Shown here: positions 61,024-64,000 of the stretch, in pieces
Layout: each line of letters starts with the position of its first letter
Position numbering within the stretch: position 1 is the stretch's first letter
Source: Straminergon stramineum
Lineage: Eukaryota; Streptophyta; Bryopsida; Hypnales; Calliergonaceae
Length of the DNA: 64,000 nt
NCBI GenBank assembly: GCA_963920665.1
Contig: OY987265.1
Span: 30,695,001-30,759,000, forward strand
Reading direction: 5' to 3'
The notes under the pieces: generated by a model
Seen by the model: the letters and a program-made list of their open reading frames with translations, nothing else
The model's database searches: none
What the model was told of the DNA's origin: nothing
Made by a program: the position numbers and the translations under genes

Positions 61024-63479
61024 AAAGAAAAATGGTAACAAATTGGATCATATTTTATTTGTGTTCCAATTTGAGTCAATTGAAGTATTCTTTTTTTAAA
61101 TTGACACAAGAGTACCTTGACTCCATTGAAGAGAATTCAAGATGATATTGGTTATTTAATGCAACCAAAAAATATGTAGGTATGCTTTTACTAGTTGTTG
61201 TTTTAGGACATGCATCAATGTAAATCCCATACAATGCTCTTCAACTTCAAGAATTGGTTCCCTTTGCTTCCTAACAAATTGCATATGCCATTTATTATTG
61301 AAATTTTTTGAAATTCTTGAATTGATGACCAAAATGTCATAGTCTTCTAATGAATGTAAGGTGTATCTCAAAGTTATAGACCGATTGTGCTTCTCTATGC
61401 AAGGAAATAATGCCTATATATTAGCAAATGTTACTATAGCTTTATAATCAAGGATGCTAGTGCGAGAGTGCATATACATGAGCCTAAAAGCCTTGAACCT
61501 ACAACTATTCGAAGGTGTTTATTATATATATATATAACATAGGTACACTATAACATAGAAAGAGTCTATATCATAGAAAGTTAGAATTTTGTTGTTGAAA
61601 AGCTCCAACTAAAAAAAGAATCATTTTTTTAATGTGTATAATTTGACCTCTAAGAAGGATATAGAATTCTTATGTTGCTATCTTCGTTCTAGTGGTATTA
61701 TTGTGGGACTTCTAACAACCAAATTTTTAATTGCAAATTGACTAATTCTTGAAAATTGTTTGCAACTGTTTTTCAAGTATAATTTCCACTCAAAGTTTTT
61801 GTCCGTTTTTATTTTAAAAAATTCTAACATGTTAGAATTTCATGGCTTCTTTCTAGTGACACTAATTTGAATCATTTTGAACTCCAACTATCTAAAACAT
61901 TCAATATTGAAGAAAAGATACTGAAAAATCAAGGATTTGTACTTTCTTGCATTTTTTTCTAACAATGAGAGATTTCTTCTTTTTCAAGGAAACATAGACC
62001 TCTTAAAATTTGATGTCGAAATTCAATTTTGACCCTTCCTTGTTGAATATGATCCTCACTTACAATATGTGTATTATTGAGAATATGGACTTTGGATCTC
62101 TTATTACCGCACTCAACTTACTATCAAGGTTAGCACTAAATAATTCTAAAATTGGATGCCAAATATTTTGGAAATTTATTTGCAAAAAATACATTTTTTG
62201 TATGGACAAAAAGATTTGGAGGGTATTGGAAAAACATACTTAGTTTTTGGAAAATTAGATAATTATTTGGTAGGAAATGCCAATCTTGTAGTTGGGTATG
62301 GGAATGGGAATATAAGTGATAACTCAAACTAGGACTTTGTCTACACCAAGCAACAATATGCAATGCATTGTACAACAATGCACTCTCACTCTAAGGTAAC
62401 TAGATCAATCCTTGGCCCTTCTCTAATCCCACGCCCTACTTTTGGACCCATTTTCCAACGTGTTCATAATCCAATTCCAATGGAGTCCACTCACCTTTTG
62501 AAATATTGATAGACTCTCATCACAAACACTCTAGGATTTCTATTTTTTCAAGGAAATTTTTGGAACAAGTGTCCAATGGATGACTAAGAATTCTCCCATA
62601 TAATACAAAAGTGAGATTGTTCATCCTTGAAATTTTGTGCTAAAAGGGGGAGATCTTGCACAATAGTATGACCTCCAATGAATACTTTTGTTTCTTTTAA
62701 AGTAGATGATTCACAATGTTTTGAAAAGGAAGATTTTTAGGGTGACTAGCCCATCTTTACAAGGTTAATAGGTACCTACTACCCTTTCACTTTGAATATT
62801 TATAGAAAACTTTTAAAACAATAATTTCAGATTATTTTTTTTCCACTAGATTTTTCTCCAAAATTCTAACAATTTTTTTTTTTTTCAATTTTCACTCTTC
62901 ATAACAAAAGGGAGACAGTTTCTTAAAGGGTGAGGAATGCGTTCTCGTTACCTTATATCAACCAACAGCTGAAGGCCATCAGAAGCCACAGTCCTCAGGT
63001 CTGGGGATGGTCTCAACCCTCCCTTTCTGAATTGCAACTTCACCAATAATTTCCAAGTTGTCCTCATCCCTGGAAACCCACACACCATTGGTTTCCCTTT
63101 TCACTATATATCCATAGATTTCAACAATTCTTTTGCCCTAGGCCTATAATAAATTATTTATTTTAAATACAACATAAAGAAATTTAACCCCCCTAAAACG
63201 TACCAAAATTTCATTGCAAAATTTCTAGAAATTATATTGTAGCTACCTTGATTTTTCCTATGAGTGAGGTTGGAATTTAACGTCACCTAAAAAGTTACAG
63301 TGTCACCATAAAATATCAATTTTGTGGAGATTGGTACAATACAATAATATTTCAACCTTCACTGATTTAAAATTGATTTAAAATAGTGTGACTTTGGTAA
63401 ATTAGTGCCACCGGCACTAGTAGCACTAATTTGTGACCAAATTTTAAAAAAATAAGACTGATACCCCTCCAGAACGCAG
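61024..63479. other. AT-rich gene-free DNA
   Basis: No gene recognised; low-complexity A/T runs and short ORFs only. A short TA run lies near 61525-61536. Confidence 0.45.
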
Positions 63480-64000
63480 CTGGGAAATGTGTATTGTGCG
63501 GTAGGTAGGTGCACCGCGGTGACGGGGTATGACCGCGGTCGCGCTGTGCCGTCCGTCCGTCCTTCCGTCCGAGGACCGTGTCCAGTCTGGGCGCGCGCGC
63601 GGCTGGCGCCCCTTCCACTTGCACTCAAGCCCCTCCCATGCGCCCCCATGCTCATTGCCCACCCCTTTTCACGTCGTGACAAACGTTCCATCAAAGCTCC
63701 CCTACAAGCTCGCATTATAGGTGGTGTGCAGCAACTCTGCACTCACTCAGCAATTGCAGCCAGCCTGGCCCACACGTCGAATCTTCCGCGGCACAGGCGG
63801 ACTATAAGTTACAGCATTGTTCCCGACTGCTCCTGTGTGTTCGACAGTAGTATTTGCTTGTTCTCTGCGTCGCCAATTTTGAAATTGACTAGGAATTCAG
63901 TCGTATCCTCAGCAATCTCGGTCGTTTGTTGGGTTGGGCTTGGGTTTGCTGGGTTTCGTCTTTTGGGTTGCAATTGAAGTGGTGGTGAAATTTGTTGGGA
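63480..64000 (+). promoter_or_regulatory. GC-rich promoter-like segment at the window edge
   Basis: Composition changes sharply from AT-rich to GC-rich and CG-rich at about 63480, with (GTCC)n-like tandem GTCCGTCCGTCCTTCCGTCC and GCGCGCGCGC near 63550-63600. A TATA-like CTATAAGT lies at about 63802-63809, followed by sequence like a 5' leader. The 162-codon ORF at 63489-63977 starts inside the repeat and has no domain, so I read the region as the 5' end of a gene that continues past the window. Confidence 0.35.

Noticed and set aside
63489..63977. 162-codon ORF at the right edge
   Set aside because: It starts inside GTCC/GC microsatellites, has no domain, and the opposite strand is equally open; treated as promoter or leader.
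1..64000. tRNA, rRNA or other structured RNA genes
   Set aside because: I looked for T-loop (GGTTCGAAT-type) and other landmarks by eye and found none convincing. A tRNAscan/Infernal run would be decisive.

Overview
The window is nuclear DNA of a streptophyte plant. The evidence is spliced genes with GT-AG introns, a plant Fused/TIO kinase, a class I small heat-shock protein, an MPB2C-like microtubule protein and a plant-type LRR protein. Compact genes with short introns, separated by AT-rich repeats, would fit a non-flowering land plant such as a bryophyte, lycophyte or fern, but I cannot name the species.

Layout: (1) 1-10915, plus strand: a TIO/FUSED cytokinesis kinase gene of about 25 coding exons (~1,390 aa), with a long leader that holds a 44-codon upstream ORF. 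(2) 13753-23171, minus strand: a 20-exon gene, rebuilt here by splice sites and phase, for a secreted protein of about 1,105 aa. It has a signal peptide, LRRs, a ~630-residue Pro-rich block with about 46 N-glycosylation sequons, and a second set of LRRs. No kinase or membrane segment is seen. This is the most unusual item in the window. (3) 24-32.7 kb and 34.4-43.4 kb: repeat land, with a ~181-bp satellite array, a CACTA-type MITE, a 1.2-kb fold-back hairpin, and at least four elements bounded by TTAA plus related terminal inverted repeats (piggyBac-like signature). (4) 33751-34404, plus: a small TPR protein gene with tandem duplications on both sides. (5) 43440-46469, minus: a decayed hAT-type transposase whose stops are mostly TAG where CAG is expected. 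(6) 48860-49280, minus: remnants of another LRR-like gene. (7) 52245-53270, minus, and 56137-56586, plus: a head-to-head pair, MPB2C-like coiled-coil protein and class I sHSP. (8) 57-63.4 kb: gene-poor DNA; 63.48-64 kb: a GC-rich, promoter-like segment, probably the 5' end of a gene beyond the window.

TIO and the MPB2C-like protein belong to microtubule and phragmoplast biology in plants, but they lie 40 kb apart and nothing shows that they are co-regulated. The genes otherwise look like unrelated neighbours. All exon models come from reading splice consensus, reading-frame phase and family resemblance by eye; no alignment or transcript data were available.
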